Both the position numbers and the translations under genes were made by a program. Under the pieces are notes generated by a model. That model was not told where the DNA came from, searched no databases, and worked only from the letters and a program-made list of their open reading frames with translations. From the NCBI RefSeq assembly GCF_023101665.1, contig NZ_CP082161.1:7353501-7417500 (forward strand): a DNA stretch of 64,000 nucleotides. The letters run 5' to 3'. Numbering within the stretch: position 1 is the stretch's first letter; the number at the start of each line of letters is the position of its first letter. Below, one piece after another: positions 51,519 through 60,192 of this stretch. This DNA comes from Bradyrhizobium sp. 195. GTDB taxonomy: Bacteria > Pseudomonadota > Alphaproteobacteria > Rhizobiales > Xanthobacteraceae.

Positions 51519-52277
51519 CTACCGCGGAGCCATGCGGATGGCGCCGTCGAGGCGGATGGTCTCGCCGTTGAGCATCGCGTTCTCGACGATGTGCACGGCG
51601 AGCGAACCGTATTCGCTCGCATCTCCGAGGCGCGAGGGATGCGGCACCTGGGCACCGAGGCTCTTGCGCGCCTCTTCGTTCAGACCCATCAAGAGCGGCG
51701 TGAAGAACAGGCCGGGCGCGATGGTGTTGACGCGGATCTTCTGGCTGGCGAGATCGCGCGCGGCCGGCAGGGTCAGGCCGACGACACCGCCCTTCGAGGC
51801 AGAGTAGGCGATCTGGCCGATCTGGCCTTCGTAAGCCGCGACCGACGCCGTGTTGATGATGACGCCGCGCTCTTCGCCGACGGGCTCGATCGTGACGAGG
51901 CGCTCGGCGAACAGGCGCAGGCAGTTGAAGGTGCCGATCAAATTGACGTTGATGACGCGCGCGAACTTTTCGAGCGGATAGACGCCGTCGCGGCCGACGA
52001 TGCGCTGCGAGCCGCCGATGCCGGCGCAGTTCATCAGCACGCGCGCAACGCCATGCGCGGCTTCCGCCTTGGCGATTGCCGCCTTAATCTGCTCTTCGCT
52101 GGTGACATCGGCGTGAAGCGCAACGCCCTTCACTTCGGCGGCGACCTTCTCGGCATTGTCCTTGTTCTGGTCGATCACGCCGATCTTGGCGCCCTTGGCC
52201 GCCATGGCGCGAGCGGTCGCCTCACCCAGACCCGAACCACCGCCGGTGATGAGAACGGCTACGTCTTTCAACTGCAT
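51519..52277 (-). CDS. SDR 3-hydroxyacyl-CoA dehydrogenase-type
   Basis: A 252-residue short-chain dehydrogenase. The Rossmann motif TGGGSGLGEATARAM is at about residues 11-25, NCAGIGG near 83, the Ser in NTASVAAYEGQ near 141, and YSASKGG near 159. Its layout matches the human HSD17B10-like group that oxidises 3-hydroxyacyl-CoA. It lies between the hydratase and TetR genes, giving an ordered beta-oxidation set. Confidence 0.88.
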   Translation of the reverse strand: MQLKDVAVLITGGGSGLGEATARAMAAKGAKIGVIDQNKDNAEKVAAEVKGVALHADVTSEEQIKAAIAKAEAAHGVARVLMNCAGIGGSQRIVGRDGVYPLEKFARVINVNLIGTFNCLRLFAERLVTIEPVGEERGVIINTASVAAYEGQIGQIAYSASKGGVVGLTLPAARDLASQKIRVNTIAPGLFFTPLLMGLNEEARKSLGAQVPHPSRLGDASEYGSLAVHIVENAMLNGETIRLDGAIRMAPR

Positions 52278-52331
52278 CGCTTGTACCTTTCCTTGGGCGT
52301 TTCTTCTCTAGACTTGAGAGGTTCAGCCGGA

Positions 52332-52991
52332 TCATCCGGCAGCGACAGCTTCCTCGGCTTGCGTGAGGATGCCGCCGCAGATCAGCGTTTCCATGTGCTT
52401 GATGTATTGCCGGCAGACGTCGTCGGTGACCGGGCCGACGCCGGTCGCGCGAGACATCGCGTGCCGGCCGAAGAACAGGTGATCGCAGGCGCCGATCAGG
52501 CTGGTGTAGAACAGCACCGGATCGGTCTGCCGGAACTCCCCGCGGCTGACACCGTCGGCGAGCAGGCGGCGGTGGAAATCGAGCAGAGGCGCCACGAAGA
52601 ATTTTGAGACTTCATCGGCCGACCCAGCGCTGGTTTCATGCAGCAGATAGTGGATCAGCCGGTTCATGTACGGGAACCGGTGATAGGCCCGGATGATGCC
52701 GCCGATATGCAGCTTCAGCTTCGCCGTGGCCGTGATCGGCTGCGCCAGCAGATATTCGGGATTGGACATCTCGGTGGCGGCATCCCGCGCGAGCAGCGCC
52801 AACAGCAGGCCGTCCTTGTTGCCGAAATGATATTTGACCAGCGCGGCATTGGCGCCGGACTTCTGGGCGATGTCGGAGAGCGAGATCTCGATCGAAGAGC
52901 GTTCGATCATCAGCTCGCTCGCGGCCACGAGCAATTTCTCCGCGGTGGAATTCTTCCCGCTGGGGAGCCTGTTCGGTACGCTGGTAGCCAC
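52332..52991 (-). CDS. TetR/AcrR family transcriptional regulator
   Basis: A 219-residue repressor. The N-terminal helix-turn-helix is SLSDIAQKSGANAALVKYHFGNKDGLL (about 37-63), typical of TetR, with a hydrophobic ligand-binding C-terminal part. It is divergent from the thiolase gene and first or near first in the SDR / hydratase / fcs direction, so it probably controls this catabolic block. The inducer, perhaps an acyl-CoA, is inferred. Confidence 0.9.
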   Translation of the reverse strand: MATSVPNRLPSGKNSTAEKLLVAASELMIERSSIEISLSDIAQKSGANAALVKYHFGNKDGLLLALLARDAATEMSNPEYLLAQPITATAKLKLHIGGIIRAYHRFPYMNRLIHYLLHETSAGSADEVSKFFVAPLLDFHRRLLADGVSRGEFRQTDPVLFYTSLIGACDHLFFGRHAMSRATGVGPVTDDVCRQYIKHMETLICGGILTQAEEAVAAG

Positions 52992-53063
52992 GGAAGATCC
53001 CTGTTCGCCGCTCGAAGCGGGGCGCAGATAAGCCCAAGCAGCGGCTCATCACAAGAGTTAATT

Positions 53064-53083
53064 GATCGATTGACTAAACGATC
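53064..53083. promoter_or_regulatory. Possible TetR operator
   Basis: In the divergent gap, GATCG (53064-53068) and the inverted CGATC (53079-53083) flank 10 bases in AT-rich sequence (TTAATTGATCGATTGACTA). The spacing would suit a dimeric repressor that could regulate both the TetR and thiolase genes. Confidence 0.35.
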
Positions 53084-53143
53084 GCCCGTCCCTTAAATCC
53101 GTCCCCGACAACCCACCCAATTAAGAATTCAGGGAGAGACCGA

Positions 53144-54316
53144 ATGGCCGAGGCTTACATCGTCGCCGCCGCGCGCACCGCCGGCGGGCGCAAGGGGGGC
53201 CGCCTCGCCGGCTGGCATCCGGCCGATCTCGCCGCCAAGGTGCTGGACGAGCTGGTCGATCGCACCAAGGTCGATCCTGCCCTGGTCGAGGACGTGATCA
53301 TGGGCTGCGTGATGCAGGTCGGCGAACAATCCAATAACGTCGCGCGCAACGCGATCATGGCGTCGAAATTGCCGGAGAGCGTGCCGGGCACCTCAATCGA
53401 CCGCCAGTGCGGCTCCTCGCAGCAGGCGCTGCACTTCGCGGCCCAAGCCGTGATGTCGGGCACCATGGACGTCGTGATCGCCGCCGGCGTGGAATCGATG
53501 ACGCGCGTGCCGATGGGCCTGTCGTCGCAGCTTCCGGCCAAGAACGGCTTTGGCAATTACAAGAGCCCGGGCATCGAGGCGAAGTATCCCAACATCGTGT
53601 TCAGCCAGTTCACCGGCGCGGAGATGATGGCGGAGCGATACGGCCTCTCCAAGGATGAGCTCGACCAATATTCCTACAACAGCCATCAGCGCGCGATCGC
53701 GGCGACGCAAGCCGGCCACTTCAAGAAGGAGATCGTGCCGCTCGAGATCACCCGCGCCGACGGCTCCAAGGATACCCACCACATCGACGAAGGCATTCGC
53801 TTCGATGCCACACTCGAAGGTATCAAGGGCGTCAAGCTGATCGCCGAGAACGGCAAGCTCTCCGCCGCCAGCGCCAGCCAGATCTGCGACGGCGCCTCCG
53901 GCGTCATGGTGGTGAACGAGCGCGGCCTCAAGCAGCTCGGCGTCAAGCCGCTGGCGCGCATCCATCACATGACCATGACGGGCGGCGATCCCGTCATCAT
54001 GCTGGATGCGCCGCTGCATGCGACCAAGCGCGCGCTGGAGAAGGCCGGCATGAAGATCGGCGACATCGACCTGTTCGAGGTCAACGAGGCCTTCGCCTCG
54101 GTGCCGACCGCATGGCTGAAGACCACCGGCGCCGATCCGGAGCGTCTCAACGTCAACGGCGGCGCGATCGCGCTCGGCCACCCGCTCGGCGGCTCCGGCA
54201 CCAAGCTGATGACCACGCTGGTCCACGCCCTGCACCAGCGCGGCAAGCGCTATGGCCTGCAGACCATGTGCGAAGGCGGCGGCATGGCGAATGTGACGAT
54301 CGTGGAGCGGCTGTAG
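53144..54316 (+). CDS. Acetyl-CoA C-acyltransferase (thiolase)
   Basis: A 390-residue thiolase. The nucleophile is Cys in DRQCGSSQQ (about residue 89), with NVNGGAIALGHPLGGSG (about 340-356) and CEGGGMANV (about 378) completing the site. It cleaves 3-ketoacyl-CoA, the last beta-oxidation step. GGGAGAG precedes the ATG. It is divergent from the TetR gene and followed by an acyl-CoA ligase gene. Confidence 0.94.
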   Translation: MAEAYIVAAARTAGGRKGGRLAGWHPADLAAKVLDELVDRTKVDPALVEDVIMGCVMQVGEQSNNVARNAIMASKLPESVPGTSIDRQCGSSQQALHFAAQAVMSGTMDVVIAAGVESMTRVPMGLSSQLPAKNGFGNYKSPGIEAKYPNIVFSQFTGAEMMAERYGLSKDELDQYSYNSHQRAIAATQAGHFKKEIVPLEITRADGSKDTHHIDEGIRFDATLEGIKGVKLIAENGKLSAASASQICDGASGVMVVNERGLKQLGVKPLARIHHMTMTGGDPVIMLDAPLHATKRALEKAGMKIGDIDLFEVNEAFASVPTAWLKTTGADPERLNVNGGAIALGHPLGGSGTKLMTTLVHALHQRGKRYGLQTMCEGGGMANVTIVERL

Positions 54317-54325
54317 GAAGACAAA

Positions 54326-54418
54326 AGCGAGTCGTGAGTGGCGAGTAGCGAATGGTCAGTAGGCGAAGAGCGGCTCTGTTCTTCCCTACTCGCAATTCGC
54401 TATTCGCCATTCGCGCTT
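54326..54418. repeat. Intergenic repeat, family H (gcgagtagcgaatgg type)
   Basis: Contains gtgagtggcgagtagcgaatgg and, inverted, ctactcgcaattcgctattcgccattcgc. The arms fold into a long imperfect hairpin between the thiolase and ligase genes. Confidence 0.75.
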
Positions 54419-54429
54419 GAGGAAACGCC

Positions 54430-55973
54430 ATGACCCACCCCTCCATCCACGCCCGCCACACGCCGAACAAGATCGCCTATCAGATGGCCGGGACCGGCAA
54501 GGCGATCACCTATCGCGAGCTCGACGAGCTTTCGAACCAGGGCGCACATCTGTTTCGCTCGCTCGGGCTGACGGCCGGCGACCACATCGCGCTGTTGATG
54601 GAAAACCGTCTCGCCTTCATGGAGCTGTGCTGGGCCGCACAGCGCAGCGGGCTCTATTACACCGCGATCAGCCGCTATCTAAAGCAGGACGAGATCGACT
54701 ACATCATCGCCGATTGCGGCGCCAAGGTCGTGATCACCACGCCGAAATGCGCCGACCAGATCAAGGGCCTGATCAAGGGCGCCGCAGGCGAGCCGATCTT
54801 CTACATGATGGACGAGCCGCTGCCCGGCTTCCGCTCCTACGACAAAGAAGCCGCCGCGCAGCCGACGACACCGATCGCCGACGAGGTCGCCGGCTACGAC
54901 ATGCTGTATTCGTCCGGCACCACCGGCCGGCCCAAGGGCGTCAAGAAGGCGTTCGAGGGCAAGGCGATCGACGAGCCGAATCCGCTTCACGCGTGCTCTG
55001 CGCCGACATGTGTGGCATGAGCGCCGAGAGCACCTATCTGTCGCCGGCGCCGCTCTATCACGCCGCCCCTTTGCGCTTCAACATGATGGCGATCGTGCTC
55101 GGCGGCACCTCGATCATCATGGAGCACTTCGACGCCGAAGATTTCCTGAAGCTGGTCGAGAAATACAAGGTGACGCAGTCGCAGCTCGTGCCGACCATGT
55201 TCGTGCGCATGTTGAAGCTGCCGGACGAGGTCCGCACCAAATACAACGTCTCCACGCTTAAGGGCGCCATCCACGCCGCCGCTCCGTGCCCGGTCGACGT
55301 CAAAGCCAAAATGATCGATTGGTGGGGTCCGATCCTGATCGAATATTACGCGGGCTCGGAAGGCAACGGCGTCACTGTTTGCAGTTCGCCGCAATGGCTG
55401 GAGCATCGCGGCAGCGTCGGCCGCGCCGTGGTCGGCAAGATCAAGATCCTGGACGAGAACGACGAGGAGCAGCCGCTCGGCGAGATCGGCACGGTCTATT
55501 TCGCCGACGCGCCCGCCTTCACCTATCACAACGATCCCGAGAAGACGAAGAAGGCCTACAACGCCAAGGGCTGGTCGACGCTCGGCGACGTCGGCTATCT
55601 CGACAAGGATGGTTTCCTCTATCTCACCGACCGCAAGTCCTACATGATCATCTCCGGCGGCGTGAACATCTACCCGCAGGAGACCGAGGACGTGCTGATC
55701 ACCCACCCTGAGGTCGCCGATGTCGCCGTGTTCGGCGTGCCGAACGAGGAGATGGGCGAAGAGGTCAAGGCGGTGGTGCAGCCGCACGACATGAGCCGCG
55801 CCGGCAAGGCCTTTGAGGCCGATTTGATCGCCTACTGCAAGGGCCGCCTCTCCGCGATCAAGTGCCCCCGCTCGATCGATTTCGAGCCCGAGCTACCACG
55901 CACGCCGACGGGGAAGCTCGTGAAGCGGCATCTGCGTGACAAATATTGGCCGAAGACGACCGCGAAGATCTAA
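54430..55973 (+). pseudogene. Acyl-CoA synthetase interrupted by a single-base frameshift
   Basis: Two frames together make a normal ligase of about 514 residues. The first (54430-55020) carries the start, the NRLAFMELCWAAQRSG stretch and the P-loop YSSGTTGRPKGV (about 158-169). It then shifts near 54987-54993 into frame with LCADMCGMSAESTYLSPAPLYH onward, which includes EYYAGSEGN, TLGDVGYLDKDGF and TPTGKLVKR. Adding one base after CTTCA near 54989 restores one frame. The second part has no start of its own. It may be a real recent mutation or an assembly error, since both halves look well conserved. Confidence 0.8.
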
Positions 55974-55983
55974 GACGGGGATC

Positions 55984-56074
55984 CGTAGGGTGGGCAAAGG
56001 CGCGAAGCGCCGTGCCCACGACCTGTCCATGTTACGATCGTTTGGTGGGCACGCTCCGCTTTGCCCACCCTACG
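55984..56074. repeat. Intergenic palindromic repeat, family C
   Basis: Arms cgtagggtgggcaaagg / ctttgcccaccctacg, with inner gtgcccacg / ggtgggcacg. It lies between the ligase and ogt genes. Confidence 0.84.
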
Positions 56075-56105
56075 ACACTGCGTCCGGGGCACGATCAATG
56101 CCCCC

Positions 56106-56648
56106 TCAATCGAACAAACTCGGCGTGTGGTTCACCAGCGCGCCTTCGATCTCGAGCATCTTCAGCTTCGTCACCACGCCGCCATTGGCCGAGAAACCGC
56201 CGGGCTTGTTGCCGGCGGCGAGCACACGATGGCAGGGCACGACGATCGGGCACGGGTTGCGGCCGAGCGCCTGACCGACGTCGCGCGACAGCTGGACGCC
56301 GCCGAGCTGCTTGGCGATGTCGCCATAGGTGACGGTCCTGCCCGGCGGGATCGCGCGGGCGATCTCGTAGACGCCGCGGTTGAAGTCGGGCACCCCGTCC
56401 AGATCGAGCGGGATGTCGGTGAGGTCGTCAGGCTCGCCCGCGAGCAGCTTGACGATGCGATCGATCGCCTGCTGGACTTCGGCGGTCGGCTCGGCTTCGG
56501 TCGCCTCGGCATGGCGCTGGCTGATGCGGGTGCGGATCTTCTCTTCGCCGCCCATCGGCAATTGCGTGCCGTTGATGCCGCGCGGGCCCCAGGCGATGGC
56601 GCAGAGGCCGATCCTGGTGTCGAACAGGGCAAAATGCTGGTCGGTCAT
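56106..56648 (-). CDS. ogt: Methylated-DNA-protein-cysteine methyltransferase
   Basis: A 180-residue suicide repair enzyme that takes alkyl groups from O6-alkylguanine. The acceptor Cys lies in PCPIVVPCHRVLAAG (near 131-145), preceded by GRTVTYGDIAKQLGG (the helix-turn-helix, about 104-118) and followed by GGFSANGG. Ada-type N-terminal domain is absent, so it is Ogt-like. ATG at 56648. Confidence 0.93.
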   Translation of the reverse strand: MTDQHFALFDTRIGLCAIAWGPRGINGTQLPMGGEEKIRTRISQRHAEATEAEPTAEVQQAIDRIVKLLAGEPDDLTDIPLDLDGVPDFNRGVYEIARAIPPGRTVTYGDIAKQLGGVQLSRDVGQALGRNPCPIVVPCHRVLAAGNKPGGFSANGGVVTKLKMLEIEGALVNHTPSLFD

Positions 56649-56785
56649 GGTCTGGTTCCTGGCTTGCGTTCCTTGTCGCATGCTCCCCATTTCATCTCCC
56701 GCCAAATCTAGGCTTGGAAATAGTTGCGATCCACCCGGTTTCCGGGAATCTTGCACAGGAGTTCCGCCCGCCTCGTGAGTCCAGA

Positions 56786-57604
56786 ATGCAAAGCCTCCAC
56801 GTCAACGGTTACGACATGTCCCATCTCGACGTGGGCGAAGACAGGGGTCGACCGCCGCTGGTCTGCGTACACGGCTCGCTCAACGACTTCCGTGTCTGGG
56901 GGTGCGTGCTCGGGCCGCTGACGCAGCGGCACCGGGTGATCGCCGTCAGCCTGCGGCACTTCTTCCCGGACCGCTGGGACGGCCTCGGCGACACCTATTC
57001 GATCGCCCAGCATGTCGCGGACGTCATCGCCTTCATCGAGAAACTGGACCTCGGTCCCGTCGACCTGATGGGCCATTCCCGCGGCGGGCATATCTGCTTC
57101 CGCGTTGCGCAAGCCCGCCCCGATTTGTTGCGGCGGCTGATCCTGGCCGAGCCCGGCGGCGAGCTCGATGCGAGCCTCGATCCGGATTACGTCGGCGGCC
57201 CCTCGCCGCTGCTGGCGCGTTTCACGGCGTCCGCCGAGAAGATCGCGGCCGGCGATGTCGACGGCGGCCTCGCCGTGTTCGTCGATACGCTGGAGGGCGC
57301 CGGCACCTGGCCGCGGCTGCCGGCGATGGTGAAGCAGAATCTGCGCGACAATGCCATGACGCTGATCGGCCAGGTTCGCGACAATCGCCCGCCGTTCTCG
57401 AAGGCGGATGCGGAGTTCATCAAAATGCCGACGCTGTTCATCCTGGGCGCGCGAACCAAGGGGCTCTTGCCGAAGGTGCTACATGCGCTCGCGGCGCATG
57501 TGCCCTATTCCAAGACGGCGGTCATCCCGAACGCGACGCATCCGATGTTCGAGCAGGCGCCGCAAAAATTCTCCGAAGTGGTTTTGGACTTTCTGGCGAG
57601 CTGA
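56786..57604 (+). CDS. Alpha/beta hydrolase (tandem copy 1)
   Basis: A 272-residue alpha/beta hydrolase. The oxyanion HG is in VCVHGSLNDF (about 27-36), the nucleophile Ser in MGHSRGGH (about 95-102), and a catalytic His near NATHPMF (about 250). The cap region is typical of epoxide-hydrolase or haloperoxidase-like proteins. The next gene, 2 bases after the stop, is a clear paralog. Substrate is unknown. Confidence 0.87.
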   Translation: MQSLHVNGYDMSHLDVGEDRGRPPLVCVHGSLNDFRVWGCVLGPLTQRHRVIAVSLRHFFPDRWDGLGDTYSIAQHVADVIAFIEKLDLGPVDLMGHSRGGHICFRVAQARPDLLRRLILAEPGGELDASLDPDYVGGPSPLLARFTASAEKIAAGDVDGGLAVFVDTLEGAGTWPRLPAMVKQNLRDNAMTLIGQVRDNRPPFSKADAEFIKMPTLFILGARTKGLLPKVLHALAAHVPYSKTAVIPNATHPMFEQAPQKFSEVVLDFLAS

Positions 57605-57606
57605 TC

Positions 57607-58416
57607 ATGCAGACATTCCGCGTCAACGGTTACGACATGGCCTATCTCGAAGTCGGCGAGGGCCATCCGCTGGTCTGCGTGCACGGCACGCTCGGGGATT
57701 TCCGCACCTGGTATTCGGTGCTCGGCCCGCTGTCGAAGAATCATCGCGTGATCGCGGTCAGTCTGCGGCATTTCTTTCCCGAGCATTGGGACGCCGTCGG
57801 CGACGATTACAAGATGGCGCAGCACGTGGCCGATGTGATCGCCTTTCTCGAACAGATCCAGCCCGGCCCAGTCGACCTGATGGGCCATTCACGCGGCGGC
57901 CACATCGCTTTCCGCGTGGCGCAGGCGCGTCCGGATCTGCCGCGAAAGCTGGTGCTAGCCGAGCCGGGCGGCGATCTCGACGCATCCCTGCCGGTGCCCG
58001 AAGGCACGCCCGCGCATCCGCCGCTGGCTGCGCGCACGACGCGGTCGGTCGAGATGATCCGCGCCGGCGATATCGAGGGCGCGCTGCAAAATTTCTACGA
58101 GGGAATCGAAGGCGACGGCTCCTGGCGGCGCGTGCCGGCGGCGGCCAAGCAGCAGCTGCGCGACAACGCGCTGACGTTCCTCGGCCAGATCAACGAGCAG
58201 CGCAGACCCTATACGCTCGCGGACGCGCAGGCGATCAGGACGCCGACATTGCTGATCGGCGGCGGCGCCACCACCGGCAGCCTGTCCGTGATGTGGCGCG
58301 TGCTGGCCGAGCACATTGCAGGCGCCGAGATGGCCGTGATTCCAAACGCCGGCCATTGGATGTTCGAGCAGTCCCCGCTCGAGTTCAGCGAGGTGGTGAG
58401 CAGGTTCCTGGCGTAG
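57607..58416 (+). CDS. Alpha/beta hydrolase (tandem copy 2)
   Basis: A 269-residue paralog of the preceding gene. It keeps the same N-terminus (VNGYDMAYLEVG), VCVHGTLGDF, the nucleophile motif MGHSRGGH and NAGHWMF near the end. All catalytic residues are kept, so both are likely active, possibly on different esters. The genes are separated by 2 bases and surely co-transcribed. Confidence 0.87.
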   Translation: MQTFRVNGYDMAYLEVGEGHPLVCVHGTLGDFRTWYSVLGPLSKNHRVIAVSLRHFFPEHWDAVGDDYKMAQHVADVIAFLEQIQPGPVDLMGHSRGGHIAFRVAQARPDLPRKLVLAEPGGDLDASLPVPEGTPAHPPLAARTTRSVEMIRAGDIEGALQNFYEGIEGDGSWRRVPAAAKQQLRDNALTFLGQINEQRRPYTLADAQAIRTPTLLIGGGATTGSLSVMWRVLAEHIAGAEMAVIPNAGHWMFEQSPLEFSEVVSRFLA

Positions 58417-58430
58417 TAGGTCTCTTCTTC

Positions 58431-58574
58431 CCTTCTCCCCTTGTTGTGGGAGAAGGTGGCGCGAAGCGCCGGATGAGGGGTTCTCTCCACATATGAGTTC
58501 GCGGAGAAATACCCCTCACCCAAGTGAGTTCGTGTCTCCTCGCGGTGCTGCCCTCTCCCGCAAGGGGAGAGGGC
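58431..58574. repeat. Intergenic palindromic repeat, family F
   Basis: Starts ccttctccccttgttgtgggagaagg, contains ggatgaggggt...acccctcaccc and ends ccctctcccgcaaggggagaggg. Related to the copy at 51377. Confidence 0.78.
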
Positions 58575-58582
58575 ACAACAAC

Positions 58583-59038
58583 TCACACCTTCCACACCCC
58601 GACCGGCATCTTGATCGTCGCGTTGAGCCGGTTCCAGACGTTGATCGTCGCGATCGCGACGATCAACGTCGCGAGCTCGCGCTCGTCAAAATGCTTGTCG
58701 GCCTCGCTCCAGATTGCGTCGGGCACCGGATCCTCGCGATCGGCGAGACGCGTGACGGCCTCGGTCAGCGCCAGCGCGGCGCGCTCGGCGTCGGTGAAAT
58801 AGGGCGCATCGCGCCAGGCGGACACGGCGAACAGGCGCTCGTCGGTCTCACCAAGCTTGCGCGCGACCTTGGGATGCATGTCGACGCAGACGCTGCAACC
58901 ATTGATCTGGCTGGCGCGCAGGTGCACCAGTTCCAGGAGCTTTTCCGGCAGGCCCTGCTTGGTCAGATGGCCGAGGGACTGAAGGACATTCATGGCCTCG
59001 GGCAGGACCATGACGGGGTGATTCATGCGGGCGTGCAT
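58583..59038 (-). CDS. Carboxymuconolactone decarboxylase family protein (AhpD-like)
   Basis: A 151-residue helical protein with the active-site pair in NGCSVCVDMHPKVARKLGE (Cys48, Cys51 and His55 region). This CxxCxxxH motif gives alkylhydroperoxidase-type thiol redox activity. Such genes are the usual targets of ECF41 sigma factors, and here the ECF41 gene lies opposite, with matching promoters. The start is ATG 59038, or the ATG four codons later. Confidence 0.9.
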   Translation of the reverse strand: MHARMNHPVMVLPEAMNVLQSLGHLTKQGLPEKLLELVHLRASQINGCSVCVDMHPKVARKLGETDERLFAVSAWRDAPYFTDAERAALALTEAVTRLADREDPVPDAIWSEADKHFDERELATLIVAIATINVWNRLNATIKMPVGVWKV

Positions 59039-59073
59039 CTTTTCGGCTCCATCGCTCGAATTTCGAAGGTTCC

Positions 59074-59100
59074 GGTCACATCGGCCGGATTGGCTTCGTC
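59074..59100 (+). promoter_or_regulatory. ECF41 promoter of the sigma gene
   Basis: GGTCACA (59074-59080), 16 bases, then CGTC (59097-59100). The known ECF41 consensus is TGTCACA-N16-CGTC. Transcription would start near 59107, 30 bases before the sigma ATG: autoregulation. Confidence 0.7.
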
Positions 59101-59108
59101 ATGGGCAT

Positions 59109-59135
59109 GACGGATTGCGACGAGGGAATGTGACC
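59109..59135 (-). promoter_or_regulatory. ECF41 promoter of the carboxymuconolactone decarboxylase gene
   Basis: On the minus strand GGTCACA (59135-59129), 16 bases, then CGTC (59112-59109), the same match as the plus-strand site. The two promoters face each other with 8 bases between their -10 boxes, forming one large inverted repeat. The -35 element touches the sigma start codon. Confidence 0.7.
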
Positions 59136-59136
59136 G

Positions 59137-60006
59137 ATGACGCAAAAAAACTTTGAGCAGGATTTTCTCAGCCACCAGTTCGAGGCCAGCAGGGACCATC
59201 TGCGCGCGGTCGCCTACCGGATGCTGGGTTCCGGCGCCGAGGTCGATGATGCCGTGCAGGAGGCCTGGCTGCGGGTCAGCCGCTACGACATGTCGGATGT
59301 CGCAAACCTGCGCGGCTGGCTGACGACCGTGGTCGCGCGCATCTGCCTCGACATGCTGCGCGCACGGAAGTCGCGCAAGGAAGATCCGATGGGCCCCCAT
59401 GTGCCCGAGCCGGTCGACGAGACCCGGGAGCGCGAGGTTGAGGTGGCTGATTCCGTCGGCGCGGCGCTGCTCGTCGTGCTGGAAACGCTTCAGCCCGCGG
59501 AGCGGCTCGCCTTCGTGCTGCACGACATGTTCGCAGTCCCCTTCGAGGAGATCGCTCCGATTGTCGGCCGCTCGGTCGACGCGTCGCGGCAGCTCGCGAG
59601 CCGGGCGCGGCGGCGCGTGCAGGGCGCGCCGGTGCCCGAGACGGACCTGTCACGCCAGCGCGGGATCGTCGATGCCTTCCTCAAAGCGTCGCGCGAGGGC
59701 AACTTCGAGGGGCTGCTCGCCGTGCTCGATCCCGACGTTGTATTCCGCGCCGACGACGCCGCGGTGCGGCTCGGCTCGCTGCCGGAGATCCGGGGCGCCG
59801 ATGCGGTGGCGCAGCTCTACAAGGGCCGCGCCCAGGCCGCGCGGACCGCGCTGGTCGATGGCGAAATCGGCGTTGCCGTCATCCTCGGCGGACAGTTGCG
59901 CATCGCGCTGCGCGTGACGTTCAGGGGCGATCGTATTGCCGAGATGGAGGCGCTGGCCGATGCGGAACGGATCGCCGCGCTGGAGGTGGAGGTGCTGGAG
60001 GGGTGA
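59137..60006 (+). CDS. ECF41-type sigma factor with SnoaL-like C-terminus
   Basis: A 289-residue ECF sigma factor. Region 2 is AYRMLGSGAEVDDAVQEAWLRVSRYD (about 25-51), region 4 contains AERLAFVLHDMFAVPFEEIAPIVGRSVDASRQLASRARRRV. About 120 extra residues at the C-terminus form an NTF2/SnoaL-like domain, the in-built regulator of ECF41 factors that replaces an anti-sigma factor. The linker HVPEPVDE resembles the ECF41 WLPEP motif. Neighbour and promoters fit the ECF41 pattern. Confidence 0.92.
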   Translation: MTQKNFEQDFLSHQFEASRDHLRAVAYRMLGSGAEVDDAVQEAWLRVSRYDMSDVANLRGWLTTVVARICLDMLRARKSRKEDPMGPHVPEPVDETREREVEVADSVGAALLVVLETLQPAERLAFVLHDMFAVPFEEIAPIVGRSVDASRQLASRARRRVQGAPVPETDLSRQRGIVDAFLKASREGNFEGLLAVLDPDVVFRADDAAVRLGSLPEIRGADAVAQLYKGRAQAARTALVDGEIGVAVILGGQLRIALRVTFRGDRIAEMEALADAERIAALEVEVLEG

Positions 60007-60148
60007 GGCCTGGACTCGATATCGCGAAAACAACCCCATGCACAGTAGGCGGGCCCAGTGAAATCAATAGCTTACCGGACCGTGATGGGAGGGCATCGCG
60101 TCACCCTCCGATACCACTTGACGGCTCCACCTTGAGAAGCGTAGCGTC

Positions 60149-60168
60149 GAATACGGAATTCCGTATTC
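60149..60168. promoter_or_regulatory. Perfect 20-bp palindrome, probable GntR operator
   Basis: GAATACGGAA followed by its exact inverted copy TTCCGTATTC lies 24 bases before the GTG start of the GntR gene. Such sites are typical of FCD-type GntR dimers, so the regulator probably represses itself and perhaps the following catabolic genes. Confidence 0.65.
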
Positions 60169-60192
60169 CCTCTATCTTTCGGAGCTGCCGGC

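Noticed and set aside
56902..57606. Plus-strand frame running through the first hydrolase into the second
   Set aside because: It is an Arg/Ala/Pro-rich shadow of the first hydrolase; the second gene has its own ATG at 57607.
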